DNA from: an uncultured bacterium
Lineage (GTDB): Bacteria; Atribacterota; Atribacteria; Atribacterales; Caldatribacteriaceae
Direction of reading: 5' to 3'
Assembly: GCA_937139415.1 (NCBI GenBank)
Contig: CAKZPS010000024.1
Span: forward strand, 1 to 45,489
DNA: 45,489 bases
Part shown: positions 1 through 8,169 of the stretch, piece by piece
How the letters are laid out: each line of letters begins with the position of its first letter
Numbering within the stretch: the first letter of the stretch is position 1
Made by a program: the position numbers and the translations under genes
The notes under the pieces: generated by a model
Told to the model about the DNA's origin: nothing
Database searches by the model: none
Seen by the model: the letters and a program-made list of their open reading frames with translations, nothing else

Positions 1-271
1 AGTTCCGTGAGGAAAGAAGAACCGTGTTTACGAACAAAAATTGTTATCTACCCAATGACAATTTCACGGACATATAGCTTTTATCTAACACGGATTGTTC
101 TACAAAGACCGTTCAAGAAATTCCATGACTGATTTGGGCGACTTACCCCGTGCAAGAGGAGAATCCACAAGATTCTGCCCATTTCTCCCAAGACTTCTCT
201 CCACTCCATTCCCGATTTGCTACAATACCGGAGGGGAGGCGGTTTCTCTGGAAGGATTCGATTGGTATACC

Positions 272-802
272 ATGGTGTTTCTCCCTTTACTCATTTTTGC
301 TTCCCGGGTCGGTGACGTGAGTCTGGGAACCATGCGGATTATCCTCACCTCGCGGGGCAAGAGGAAGATTGCTCCTCTCCTCGGATTTGCCGAAGTGCTC
401 CTGTGGATTGTGGTGGTCAGTAGGCTGGTCACTCGGCTCCAGAGTCCTCTTGCCTTTTTAGGATACGCTGCCGGCTTTGCCTTGGGCAATTTCGTCGGCA
501 TGTACATCGAGGAATGGTTTGCCCTGGGGCACGTCATCGTAAGGGTAATCCTCCAAAAGGGTGGCGAAGAACTCTTCCATGCTCTCCAAAAGGCCAAATG
601 TGGGGTTACCGCCTTTGACGGGATGGGCAGTCGGGGACCGGTGAAACTCCTCTTCACCGTGGTTCGCCGGAGAAACCTCAAAGAGGTGATAAAAATCATC
701 CAAAACGTTTGCCCTCATGCCTTTTTCTCGGTAGAAGACGTACGCACCGCCCACGCGGGGATCTTCCCTTCGGTAATCCCTGGAGAACGGAAGGGAAAGT
801 AG
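272..802 (+). CDS. UPF0316/DUF2179-type membrane protein
   Basis: Small membrane protein of the UPF0316 family (DUF5698 plus DUF2179). Its cellular role is not established. An N-terminal hydrophobic part of about three membrane segments begins with the family-like stretch SRVGDVSLGTMRII (about residues 10-23). A soluble C-terminal DUF2179-like domain of about 80 residues follows, ending near EDVRTAHAGIFPS. The reading frame is open from 95, but residues before Met at 272 are Pro/Arg/Ser rich and do not look coding; from 272 the product is 176 residues, normal for the family. A GGAGGGGAGG at 230-239 would better suit an in-frame CTG at 248, so the exact start is uncertain. It lies 70 bases before glmS on the same strand. 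The preceding 271 bases show no gene and only a weak TACAAT at 221. Confidence 0.75.
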   Translation: MVFLPLLIFASRVGDVSLGTMRIILTSRGKRKIAPLLGFAEVLLWIVVVSRLVTRLQSPLAFLGYAAGFALGNFVGMYIEEWFALGHVIVRVILQKGGEELFHALQKAKCGVTAFDGMGSRGPVKLLFTVVRRRNLKEVIKIIQNVCPHAFFSVEDVRTAHAGIFPSVIPGERKGK

Positions 803-837
803 CAAGAAGTACGGTAGTCTCTCGGAGAAAACTCTCG

Positions 838-843
838 TATAAT
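838..843 (+). promoter_or_regulatory. Putative -10 box of glmS
   Basis: A perfect TATAAT lies 30 bases upstream of the glmS start, between the UPF0316 stop and the glmS ribosome site. No convincing -35 element is seen 16-18 bases upstream, so this is a weak call. No glmS ribozyme is seen in the short gap. Confidence 0.35.
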
Positions 844-872
844 GGAAAAAAGGATTCTGCGAGGAGGTAGCC

Positions 873-2684
873 ATGTGCGGCATTATCGGATATGTGGGAC
901 AAAGAGAGGCCATTCCCATTCTCTTACAGGGACTGAGGAAGCTTGAGTATCGGGGATATGATTCTGCCGGCATCGCCATCATCGAAGATGAAAAACTGCA
1001 CATCTTCCGCAAAAAAGGGAAGATTCAGGATTTACAGCAAGAAATAGGAGCAAAAACCTTCCATGCCCGCTACGGCATCGGTCACACCCGCTGGGCGACC
1101 CATGGGGTTCCCTCGGACTGCAATGCCCACCCCCACTGTGACTGTGGCGGGACCATTGCCTTGGTGCACAACGGAATCATTGAAAATTACCGGGCTCTCA
1201 AAGAGCGCCTGCTTGAGGAGGGACATCACTTTTCCTCCGACACCGATACCGAAGTGATTGCCCATCTCCTTGAAGGAGAGGGAGAACCCCTCTCCAGGTT
1301 GCTCAAGCTCGTTTCTCTCTTAGAGGGCTCTTTTGCCCTGTGTGTCCTCTTCCAAGAGGAACCAGGAGTTCTCTACGGCGTACGTCAATCGAGCCCTCTT
1401 CTCCTTGGGGTTGGGGAGAGAGAATACTTCTTGGCCTCCGATATCCCTGCTTTCCTCGAACATACCCGGAATGCCGTACTCTTAGACGATGGAGAAATTG
1501 TGCGTCTCAGCGAGACGGGTTTTACCGTTTTCGATTTCACGGGAAAAGAAAAGGAGAAAACCTCCTTCACCATTCCTTGGGACCCAGTCAGTGCGGAAAA
1601 AGGTGGTTTTAAGCACTTCATGCTCAAAGAAATTCACGAAGAGCCCCGGGTTTTCGAAGATACCCTGGCGGGGAGACTCCACCCCGAAGCGGGAGAAATC
1701 ATCCTCGACGATCTTTGCGTGCCCTTCTTCTCTTTTGAGCGAGTGGTTATGGTGGCCTGCGGAACCGCCTGCCACGCCGGAATGCTGGGGAAGATATACT
1801 TGGAGAAACTTGCCCGTCTCCCCGTCGGTGCGGAATACGCCTCCGAGTTTCGCTATCAAGACCCCTTCCTCGAGAAAACCCTGGTGATTGCCATCTCCCA
1901 ATCGGGTGAGACCGCCGATACCCTTAAGGCGGTTGAGCTGGCCAAAGAGCGTGGCGCCCGAGTGCTATCGATTTGTAACGTTCTCGGGGGTTCTCTGACC
2001 CGAATTTCGGATTGGGTTCTCTACACCCGGGCGGGGATCGAAATTAGCGTTGCCTCAACTAAAGCCTTCTTAGCCCAGGTTACTGTCCTCCTCCTCCTTG
2101 CCCTCTCCTGGGGGAAGAAGAGAGGAGTTCTCGCCTCAAAAGAGGTGGAAACCTTCATCGCGGAGCTTCTTGGGCTGCCCCGCAAAATGCACACTCTCCT
2201 TGAGAAAGGTGATACCCTCCACCACATCGCCCGGCAGTTCTACCTCCACCAGAACTTCTTCTACTTGGGGAGGGGAGTTTTCTATCCTTTGGCTCTCGAG
2301 GGAGCGCTGAAGCTCAAGGAAATTTCCTATGCCTACGCCGAAGGACTGAGTGGAGGGGAGATGAAACACGGGCCTATTGCTCTGGTGGGACCGGACCTCG
2401 TGAGCGTGGTTTTGGTGGGAGAAGGGGAGAGGCGGGTCAAAATGCTCGGTAACATCGAAGAGATTAAAGCCCGTCAAGGCAAGGTCATCGCCATTGCCGA
2501 AGAGGGTGACGAGGAAGTAAGCGAAAAAGCCGAGGTCACCGTTTTCATTCCTCAAACCCTGGAATTTTTGAGTCCGCTCCTTGCCATCATCCCCTTGCAA
2601 CTCTTCGCCTACTATATGGCCTTAGAGCGAGGGTGCGATGTTGACCAACCGAGAAATTTAGCGAAAAGCGTTACCGTAGAGTGA
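873..2684 (+). CDS. glmS: Glutamine-fructose-6-phosphate aminotransferase (isomerizing)
   Basis: Cytosolic enzyme making glucosamine-6-phosphate from fructose-6-phosphate and glutamine, the first step towards UDP-GlcNAc and peptidoglycan. The 603 residues match the usual length. The protein starts MCGIIGYVG, so Cys2 is the N-terminal amidotransferase nucleophile. TRWATHG (about residue 72) and HNGIIENY (about 98) are glutaminase-site motifs. The C-terminal half has two SIS sugar-isomerase domains with ACGTACHAG (about 295), SQSGETADT (about 342) and STKAF (about 395), and it ends with the family-typical DQPRNLAKSVTVE. GAGGAGGT sits just before the ATG. The gene appears intact and may be monocistronic, since the next gene is a damaged ClC channel about 160 bases downstream. 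Confidence 0.97.
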   Translation: MCGIIGYVGQREAIPILLQGLRKLEYRGYDSAGIAIIEDEKLHIFRKKGKIQDLQQEIGAKTFHARYGIGHTRWATHGVPSDCNAHPHCDCGGTIALVHNGIIENYRALKERLLEEGHHFSSDTDTEVIAHLLEGEGEPLSRLLKLVSLLEGSFALCVLFQEEPGVLYGVRQSSPLLLGVGEREYFLASDIPAFLEHTRNAVLLDDGEIVRLSETGFTVFDFTGKEKEKTSFTIPWDPVSAEKGGFKHFMLKEIHEEPRVFEDTLAGRLHPEAGEIILDDLCVPFFSFERVVMVACGTACHAGMLGKIYLEKLARLPVGAEYASEFRYQDPFLEKTLVIAISQSGETADTLKAVELAKERGARVLSICNVLGGSLTRISDWVLYTRAGIEISVASTKAFLAQVTVLLLLALSWGKKRGVLASKEVETFIAELLGLPRKMHTLLEKGDTLHHIARQFYLHQNFFYLGRGVFYPLALEGALKLKEISYAYAEGLSGGEMKHGPIALVGPDLVSVVLVGEGERRVKMLGNIEEIKARQGKVIAIAEEGDEEVSEKAEVTVFIPQTLEFLSPLLAIIPLQLFAYYMALERGCDVDQPRNLAKSVTVE

Positions 2685-2846
2685 AAAGATTGATCTTTAC
2701 CTTGCACTTACCGGTTTCAAAATCTGTTTCCCGGGTGAAAAAAGCGGTTCGCTTGAGAGAGATAAAGAAGGGATAAGTGGCAAACCCCCGAAAAGTGAGA
2801 GGAGAGTTTACGCAGGTTTACGGGGTTAGGAAGAGCAAGGGTTTTT

Positions 2847-3739
2847 CAATGGAGAGCGTTTAAGCTCTTGGGGGAAGAATACCGGTCAGCGAAGAGAAAG
2901 AAAAGCAAGAAATTTACGCTCGACTCAAGTGGCTTTCGTGCGAAGCAAAAATCGTGGTGGCATTTCTTATCGCCGGAATTGTGGGGTTATTCGTACCTAA
3001 AGTATTAGGTGGAGGACACGAACTCATAAGTTCCTTCGTGACCACCCCATTTTCGCTCCCGTTCCTCCTTTTCATTCTCCTCATCAAGTTTTCTTTCACT
3101 ATGGTCAGCTATGGTTCATCGGCAACGGGTGGAATATTCTTGCCCCTTTTAGCGATCGGGGCACTCATCGGCATCATTTACGGGAAAACCGTGCATCACT
3201 TGGCCGGTCTCAGCGAGGAGCATGTGGTCACTTTCCTTACCCTTGCCATGGCCGGATACTTTACCGCCATCGTGAAGGCACCCATCACCGGGTGTATCTT
3301 AATAACCGAAATCACCGGTTCCTTTGCCCATTTTCTCTCGATGGGCTTGGTTTGCCTCACGGCATACCTTGTCGTTGATATTCTGCATGGAAAGGCCATT
3401 TACGAGGCGCTACTCGAAAGGATTCTCCATAACCGAGTTTTCCAAAAGAGTGGGAGGAAAGATACTAAGGTCGTTGTTGAAGCTGCAGTTTGCATGGGCT
3501 CAAGGTTAGAAGGCAAGAAAATGAAGGAGATAGAGTGGCCTCTCCATTGTTTGGTGATGGGAATCAAAAGAGGGGAGACGGAAATCATCTCCCATGGAGA
3601 TACACAAATAGGAGCGGGAGATTACCTCATCGTACTCACTCGCGAAGACAACGCCGCCGCAGTAAGAGCATTCTTATCCCAAGCAGGAGAGAGCGTATAC
3701 CTCTTTCCGAAGAAAGAAGAGAGAACGAGCGAAGGCTGA
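2847..3739 (+). pseudogene. ClC-type chloride channel with TrkA-C domain, internally deleted
   Basis: The open part from GTG 2954 encodes the second half of a ClC channel: GLFVPKVLGGGHELI, SSATGGIFLPLLAIGALIG (the distal pore motif), GYFTAIVKAPITG, then a cytosolic TrkA-C-like domain of about 70 residues ending near 3730. Family members are about 500 residues or more, and the N-terminal half carrying the GREGP filter motif is absent. Immediately upstream, in another frame (2847-2882), QWRAFKLLGEE resembles the start of this family. In the downstream frame, IPVSEEKEKQEIYARLKWL (from about 2882) already belongs to the central cytoplasmic loop. I infer an internal deletion of roughly 200 codons plus a frame change near 2870-2885. 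The left limit is approximate. Confidence 0.7.
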
Positions 3740-3881
3740 GGTATATAACCGCTCTATAGAAACCCCAAAACTCCGCAAGTGTGCTCCGAGAAAAGATCAC
3801 AAGGCAAGGGAGATTGGAGCTCGCCGACCCAGAGGAATGAGGGAGGACACCCTTTCTTTTCCTTTTGGAACAGAATACTTG

Positions 3882-3911
3882 TTGACGGAGATGTGTAAAG
3901 AAGAGTATTAT
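3882..3911 (+). promoter_or_regulatory. Promoter of the arsR-type cluster
   Basis: TTGACG at 3882-3887 and TATTAT at 3906-3911 are separated by 18 bases, a good sigma-70-type promoter about 55 bases before the regulator start. The -10 box abuts the palindromic operator, so a bound repressor would block RNA polymerase. Confidence 0.65.
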
Positions 3912-3941
3912 TCTTATGTACTCATATGAGTATATAAGAAT
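3910..3941 (+). promoter_or_regulatory. Palindromic operator for the ArsR-type repressor
   Basis: A 32-base inverted repeat centred on CATATG at 3923-3928. The two 16-base halves are complementary at 15 positions. It lies between the -10 box and the regulator's start codon. ArsR/SmtB repressors typically bind AT-rich palindromes placed in this way, so autoregulation of the operon is a reasonable inference. Confidence 0.7.
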
Positions 3942-3965
3942 AAATTTGGGCGAGGGAAGAATTGC

Positions 3966-4307
3966 ATGCATGAGTTAACCGATTTTTTCAAGGTTTTGTC
4001 TGATGAAACACGTTTAAGGATACTCATTCTTCTCTATCATAGAAAACTCTGCGTATGTGAGATATGTGGAATAACCGGGGAGCCACAGCCCAAAGTATCG
4101 AAACATCTCGCTAAACTCAGGGATATGGGTCTTGTCAAAGATGAGAGGCAGGAACAATTCATATTCTACGATTTACACGTGGGTGAGCGAGTGCACAAAG
4201 AAATACTGGAGAGAATAGTGAGGAGTATCGACGATTATCCCCTGCTTAAAAGCGATATCGAAAGGTGTAAACACGCTGAAAAATATATTGAAGCGTGCAG
4301 AAAGTGA
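3966..4307 (+). CDS. ArsR/SmtB-family metalloregulatory repressor
   Basis: DNA-binding repressor of 113 residues with the winged-helix fold of the ArsR/SmtB family. MHELTDFFKVLSDETRLRIL is the classic N-terminal helix start. KLCVCEICGITG (about residues 27-38) holds the CxCxxC-like thiol motif used in ArsR proteins to bind As(III), Sb(III) or similar soft metals. The recognition helix lies in PQPKVSKHLAKLRDMGLV. More cysteines near the C-terminus (ERCKH, EACRK) could add metal ligands. Start: GAGGGAAG lies before ATG 3966. It is followed 15 bases later by an ArsP-like permease, then a thioredoxin, which fits arsenic or organoarsenic resistance. The binding ligand is inferred, not shown. Confidence 0.92.
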   Translation: MHELTDFFKVLSDETRLRILILLYHRKLCVCEICGITGEPQPKVSKHLAKLRDMGLVKDERQEQFIFYDLHVGERVHKEILERIVRSIDDYPLLKSDIERCKHAEKYIEACRK

Positions 4308-4322
4308 AAAGAAGAGTTCCGT

Positions 4323-5339
4323 ATGCACATTGTGGCTCTGATAGGCGGTCTATTCAATGACCACATGTTGAAAATGACGTGGCTCGCAGAACTGGTGAGA
4401 CTTCTCGTAGAAAAGGTATTCCACTTACCCGTGAGCGATCGGCTGGGTGGAGGCATCCACTTCTTCATTTACGATACCATAAAGATTTTTACCCTCTTAT
4501 CGTCCTTGATACTCATGGTATCCTACATCCGGAGTTATTTCCCACCAGAGAGGACCAAGCAAATTCTTAAGGGGATAAGAGGCATCCCAGGGAACATCCT
4601 GGGGGCGTTGCTCGGAACGGTAACGCCTTTTTGCAGTTGCTCCAGTATACCGATTTTCATAGGTTTTACTTCCGCCGGATTGCCCTCGGGGGTTACCTTT
4701 TCGTTTCTCATTTCCTCCCCTCTTGTCGATTTGGCTTCATTGCTCCTCTTAATCTCCTTCTTCGGCGCCAAAATCGCCATAGCCTATGTCACGGTGGGCT
4801 TGATTATCGCAGTGATCGGAGGAACTTTGATAGAGAAATTAGGACTCGAAAAATACGTCGAAGGATACGTGAGAGAAGCGGACAGTGTGGATCGCGAAGC
4901 CCCCGAGATGACCCGTAGCGAAAGACTCTCCTATGCGAAGGAACAAGTTAGGGATATTCTCGAGAGAGTGTGGCGCTATGTACTCCTCGGAGTCGGCATA
5001 GGGGCAATCATTCATAATTGAATCCCTCAGTCGACCATAGAAAATGTGGTGGGAGGCAAAAACCCATTAGCAGTATTGCTTGCTACCGCGGTGGGCATTC
5101 CAATGTATGCTGATATATTCGGTACCCTGCCTATAGCCGAAGCGTTATTCGCCAAAGGGGTAGGCATGGGGACGGTACTGTCATTGATGATGGCAGTAAC
5201 AGCCCTGTCGTTGCCTTCCATGATTATGCTCAGTAAGGTAGTCAAACCCAAACTCTTGGCTATTTTTGTATTCATAGTATCAGTGGGGATTATATTCATT
5301 GGATATTTATTCAATGCTTTCCCTTCCATTTTGCAATGA
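4323..5339 (+). pseudogene. ArsP/DUF318-family permease interrupted by in-frame TGA
   Basis: Integral membrane permease of the UPF0718/ArsP family, which exports organoarsenicals in characterised members. The hallmark TPFCSCSSIPIF is at about residues 100-111, followed by SAGLPSGVTFSFLISSPLVD, and about eight membrane segments are visible. A TGA at 5019-5021 ends the first part after GVGIGAIIHN. The same frame continues without further stops as IPQSTIENVVGGKNPLAVLL and GIPMYADIFGTLPIAEALFAKG through to 5339. Homologues, as I recall them, carry a conserved Trp at this spot, so a TGG-to-TGA change is the simplest reading. With TGA read as an amino acid the product would be 338 residues, a normal length. 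Either a point-nonsense pseudogene, a sequencing error, or readthrough. Confidence 0.85.
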
Positions 5340-5663
5340 AAACCATGCGACCCAGAGTATGGATAGAGGAGTTGAACTCGATGTCAAAAACTTTTATCCG
5401 GTCATTCACTATGAAAAGTGTTTGAGTGCGGAGCGTGTTTCAACAAGTGCCCACACGGGGTTTGCAAGAGAGAGGACAAAAGGCTGGTGGTAGTGTATCT
5501 CCAAGGTTGTATTGAGGGTTGCCGAGGAGGCCAAAATTTATGTCCTTGAGGTGCAATCGAGTACCTTGGCGATACAGGGGAAAGGAAGAATTGCCATTGC
5601 AGATGCTACAGCTCTGAATTTTGGATGAGACGATCCGTCCCGCACAGGCAAATATCTCCATAG
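5336..5663 (+). pseudogene. Decayed ferredoxin-like (4Fe-4S) gene
   Basis: Three frames must be joined to read this gene. ATG 5336 overlaps the permease stop as ATGA and starts MKTMRPRVWIEELNS. A second frame continues LDVKNFYPVIHYEKCL. From about 5428 a third frame reads ECGACFNKCPHGVCKRED, then GCIEGCRGG, NLCP, a TGA, and GAIEYLGDTGE. The cysteine spacing CxxCxxxC...CxxxC...CP is that of a small iron-sulphur protein often found beside ArsP-type permeases and redox-active thioredoxins. At least two frameshifts (near 5390 and 5427) and one nonsense codon (near 5550) are present, so it cannot be functional as given. It supports real decay of this operon rather than one base-call error. Confidence 0.7.
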
Positions 5664-5784
5664 CGATACTTCCATTATCGACGGACGAGACCTAAGGAAA
5701 GAGCATGATACCTGTGTAAGAGACACCGTGGAGTGATAGGGTTAGAGGTGTGCAAAACATCAATTGATAAGGAGTGATGCTTTC

Positions 5785-6012
5785 ATGGTCATTAAAGTTT
5801 TAGGTCCTGGATGTGCCAATTGTAAGAAATTAGAAGCTCATGTCAGAGAGGCGGTAAAGGAACTGGGAATTGAAGCTAAGATTGAAAAAGTGGATGATTT
5901 CAAGGAAATTATGGTCTATGGCGTCATGAAACTCCCTGCGCTTGTGGTGGATGAACAGGTAAAGGTGATGGGAAGAGTTCCCTCGCCAGAAGAGATCAAA
6001 AAATACTTGTGA
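5785..6012 (+). CDS. Small thioredoxin-like redox-active disulfide protein
   Basis: A 75-residue thioredoxin-fold protein of the 'redox-active disulfide protein 2' type (short, glutaredoxin-like). The N-terminal strand MVIKVLGPGCANCKKLE contains the active-site CxxC (Cys-Ala-Asn-Cys, residues 11 and 14). A cis-proline region KLPALVVDEQVKVMGRVPS is also present. The start at 5785 is chosen because AAGGAGTG precedes it by 7 bases and the fold begins there; the frame is open from 5764. It is the only undamaged gene after arsR in this cluster. Such proteins commonly sit with ArsP-like permeases and are thought to reduce a cytosolic thiol partner, but the partner is unknown. Confidence 0.88.
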   Translation: MVIKVLGPGCANCKKLEAHVREAVKELGIEAKIEKVDDFKEIMVYGVMKLPALVVDEQVKVMGRVPSPEEIKKYL

Positions 6013-6146
6013 AGCTCCAACCTGAAAACTTCTCTCTACACGGTGAATATATGGGCGGGGTGCTGAAAGAGAGAAATGTTTTACTTTCGCCGACCTTTCT
6101 TTTACTATACTGCTATAGGAATTTCTTAAACCACGGGGGGAAGAGT

Positions 6147-6941
6147 ATGGACTTAGGACTCACCGGAAAGGTAGCGGTCATTACCGGAGGGAGTATCGGT
6201 ATCGGGAAAGCAGTGGCGGAAGCTTTTGCCCAAGAAGGCGTGCATCTTGTCCTCTGTGCCCGTGACGGAGAGCGGGTGAAACAGGTGGCAGAAGCAATCG
6301 GGAGCACCTATTCGGTTCGGGCCACCGGTGTCCGCTGTGATGTCACGAAACCCCAAGACATCGCGGAACTGGTAAGAACGGTAGAGCAAAACTTCGGTGG
6401 AGCCGATATCCTCATCAATAACGCCGGTACAGGAAGCGCCGAGAAAATCATGGACGCACCGGATGAAAAGTGGCAATACTACTGGGATCTCCACGTCATG
6501 GCGGCGGTGCGGATATCGAGAGCCTTGGTTCCCTTCATGCAGAAAAGGGGCGGAGGGGTCATTCTCAACAATGCTTCTATCTGCGCCCGCCAGCCTCTTG
6601 ACTACGAACCGATCTATAACGTCACCAAAGCGGCCTTAGTTATGTTCTCCAAGTGCTTGGCGAACGAACTAATCCCTTACAATATCCGGGTGAACTGTAT
6701 CAACCCCGGTCTCATCCTCACTCCCGATTGGTACAAAACTGCCGGCATCTTGAGTAAAGACTTGGGGATCACTCCCGACGAGTACCTCAAACAGATCGCC
6801 GAAAAGAATACCCCCATCGGCCGCTTCGCTACTCCCCAAGAGCTGGCCCAATTCTTCGTCTTTTTGGCTTCGCCGCGAGCGAGCTACTGTGTGGGTTCCA
6901 CCTATTACGTGGACGGTGGATGGTTAAAGGTGGTCATCTGA
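6147..6941 (+). CDS. Short-chain dehydrogenase/reductase (SDR)
   Basis: Classical SDR oxidoreductase of 264 residues, NAD(P)-dependent, substrate unknown. The cofactor motif TGGSIGIG is at 13-20 and NNAG at 91-94. The catalytic residues are Ser144 (in NNASICARQ), Tyr157 and Lys161 (YNVTK). The C-terminus has the usual INPGLILTPDW and GSTYYVDGG motifs. Arg39 after the second strand could favour NADP. The frame is open from 6009, but only ATG 6147 starts at the fold and has a purine-rich site (GGGGGGAAGAG) before it. It lies 22 bases upstream of a URO-D-family gene with which it is probably co-transcribed, suggesting that they act on related compounds. Confidence 0.93.
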   Translation: MDLGLTGKVAVITGGSIGIGKAVAEAFAQEGVHLVLCARDGERVKQVAEAIGSTYSVRATGVRCDVTKPQDIAELVRTVEQNFGGADILINNAGTGSAEKIMDAPDEKWQYYWDLHVMAAVRISRALVPFMQKRGGGVILNNASICARQPLDYEPIYNVTKAALVMFSKCLANELIPYNIRVNCINPGLILTPDWYKTAGILSKDLGITPDEYLKQIAEKNTPIGRFATPQELAQFFVFLASPRASYCVGSTYYVDGGWLKVVI

Positions 6942-6963
6942 GAGTGAAGAAAGGAGAGGGAAA

Positions 6964-8154
6964 ATGTCTGCGGAGAGAGAACTTTACGAAAAACGCCTCA
7001 AGCGGTACCTCACCGCCATGCGTAACGAAAAACCGGATATGGTACCGATTCGCCCCTTTGTGGCCGAATTCACTGCCAAATACGCCGGTTTCACCTGTCA
7101 AGAGGTCACCCAAGACTATCGCAAAGCCTTCGCGGCGGTATTACGGTGCGTGGAAGACTTCGACTGGGATGCCGTGGTGGGAAACATGGTCTACGTATTT
7201 GCCGGAATCCCGCAAGCTTTGAATCTCTCTTACTATGCCTTTCCGGGGGTAGAACTCTCGCCTCAGGTGGGTTTTCAGTACCTGGAACCTCCTGAAGAAA
7301 AGGCTTTTATGCTCCCGGAAGAGTACGATCTCCTCATCAAGGATCCCACCGGTTACCTCTTCAACGTCTGGCTCCCTCGGGTTTCCCACGATATTGTCCC
7401 TCCTGGTGAGCCGGTCACCTTCCGGCACAATCTTGCCCTCCTCAAAGGGGGCATGGCTATGCTCGATTACTTCACCGCTTTGGGGGGACAAAACCAAGCC
7501 CTCAAGGAAAGAGGGGTTGTCCCGGCAATCTGCGGAATCTTGAAGGCGCCCCTTGATATCTTGGCTGATAAACTCCGCGGATATTACGGCTTAGCCCGTG
7601 ACCTCATGGAAAGGCCAGAGAAAGTACAAAAAGCGTGTGAGGCCCTGATGCCTCACCTCTTCAAAGTGGCTCTCCTCAGTGCCGACCCGGAGAAGCAACT
7701 CCCGGTGACCATGTGGATGCACCGCAGTTGCGTGCCGCTCATTTCCATGAACCATTTCCAAAATATTTACTGGCCCACTACGAAACCCATCTTAGAAGCC
7801 CTGTGGAAGGAAGGCCATCAGGTGCTCATGTACGCCGAGGGGAACTGGGATGCCCACCTTGAGACCTTCCGTGAACTCCCTGCGGGGAGTATCATTTACC
7901 ACGTCGACCGAGGAGATATTTTTAAGGCCCGCGGGCTTTTGAAAGACCGCTTCGCCTTGAGTGGAGGAATCCCCAATGACCTCCTCGCCTTTGGCACCCC
8001 TCAAGAGGTACGAGAGTATTGCAAGAAGGTGATCGAAGGGGTGGCACGTGAAGGAGGATACATCATGGATGCCGGCGCCATCATCCAAAACGATGCCCAA
8101 ATCGAAAACGTGCAGGCCATGACCGAAGCCACCCGTGAGTATGGACAATACTGA
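6964..8154 (+). CDS. Uroporphyrinogen decarboxylase (URO-D) superfamily protein, zinc ligands missing
   Basis: A 396-residue TIM-barrel protein of the URO-D superfamily, which includes HemE and the MtaA/CmuA corrinoid methyltransferases. It begins ELYEKRLKRYLTAMRNEKPD, a typical family start, and ends with the family-like GGYIMDAGAI. The methyltransferases keep a zinc site, HxC plus a later Cys. Here the aligned places read YAEGNWDAH and IMDAGA, so His and both Cys are replaced. The haem pathway is not represented nearby. I therefore call it a URO-D-like protein of unknown reaction, perhaps acting on the same substrate as the SDR just upstream. AAAGGAGAGGG precedes ATG 6964. The gene appears intact, and a small remnant follows 15 bases later. 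Confidence 0.85.
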   Translation: MSAERELYEKRLKRYLTAMRNEKPDMVPIRPFVAEFTAKYAGFTCQEVTQDYRKAFAAVLRCVEDFDWDAVVGNMVYVFAGIPQALNLSYYAFPGVELSPQVGFQYLEPPEEKAFMLPEEYDLLIKDPTGYLFNVWLPRVSHDIVPPGEPVTFRHNLALLKGGMAMLDYFTALGGQNQALKERGVVPAICGILKAPLDILADKLRGYYGLARDLMERPEKVQKACEALMPHLFKVALLSADPEKQLPVTMWMHRSCVPLISMNHFQNIYWPTTKPILEALWKEGHQVLMYAEGNWDAHLETFRELPAGSIIYHVDRGDIFKARGLLKDRFALSGGIPNDLLAFGTPQEVREYCKKVIEGVAREGGYIMDAGAIIQNDAQIENVQAMTEATREYGQY

Positions 8155-8169
8155 AAAAGGAGGGTCACC

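Noticed and set aside
37-75. Short inverted repeat near the left edge (AAATTGT...ACAATTT)
   Set aside because: Only seven paired bases with a 13-base loop and no clear neighbour to regulate; it could arise by chance in AT-rich sequence.
458-1012. Long minus-strand open frame across the UPF0316/glmS junction
   Set aside because: It lies opposite two well-supported genes and has no family-like features or ribosome site.
5019-5021. Selenocysteine reading of the permease TGA
   Set aside because: The flanking residues and family suggest Trp, and I see no hairpin typical of a bacterial SECIS directly downstream.
5299-5493. Apparent 64-codon gene
   Set aside because: It is one of three frames of the decayed ferredoxin and ends in unrelated sequence after the frameshift.
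6964-8154. Calling this gene hemE
   Set aside because: No haem-pathway neighbours, and the sequence resembles the divergent URO-D group near catabolic genes rather than true uroporphyrinogen decarboxylase.
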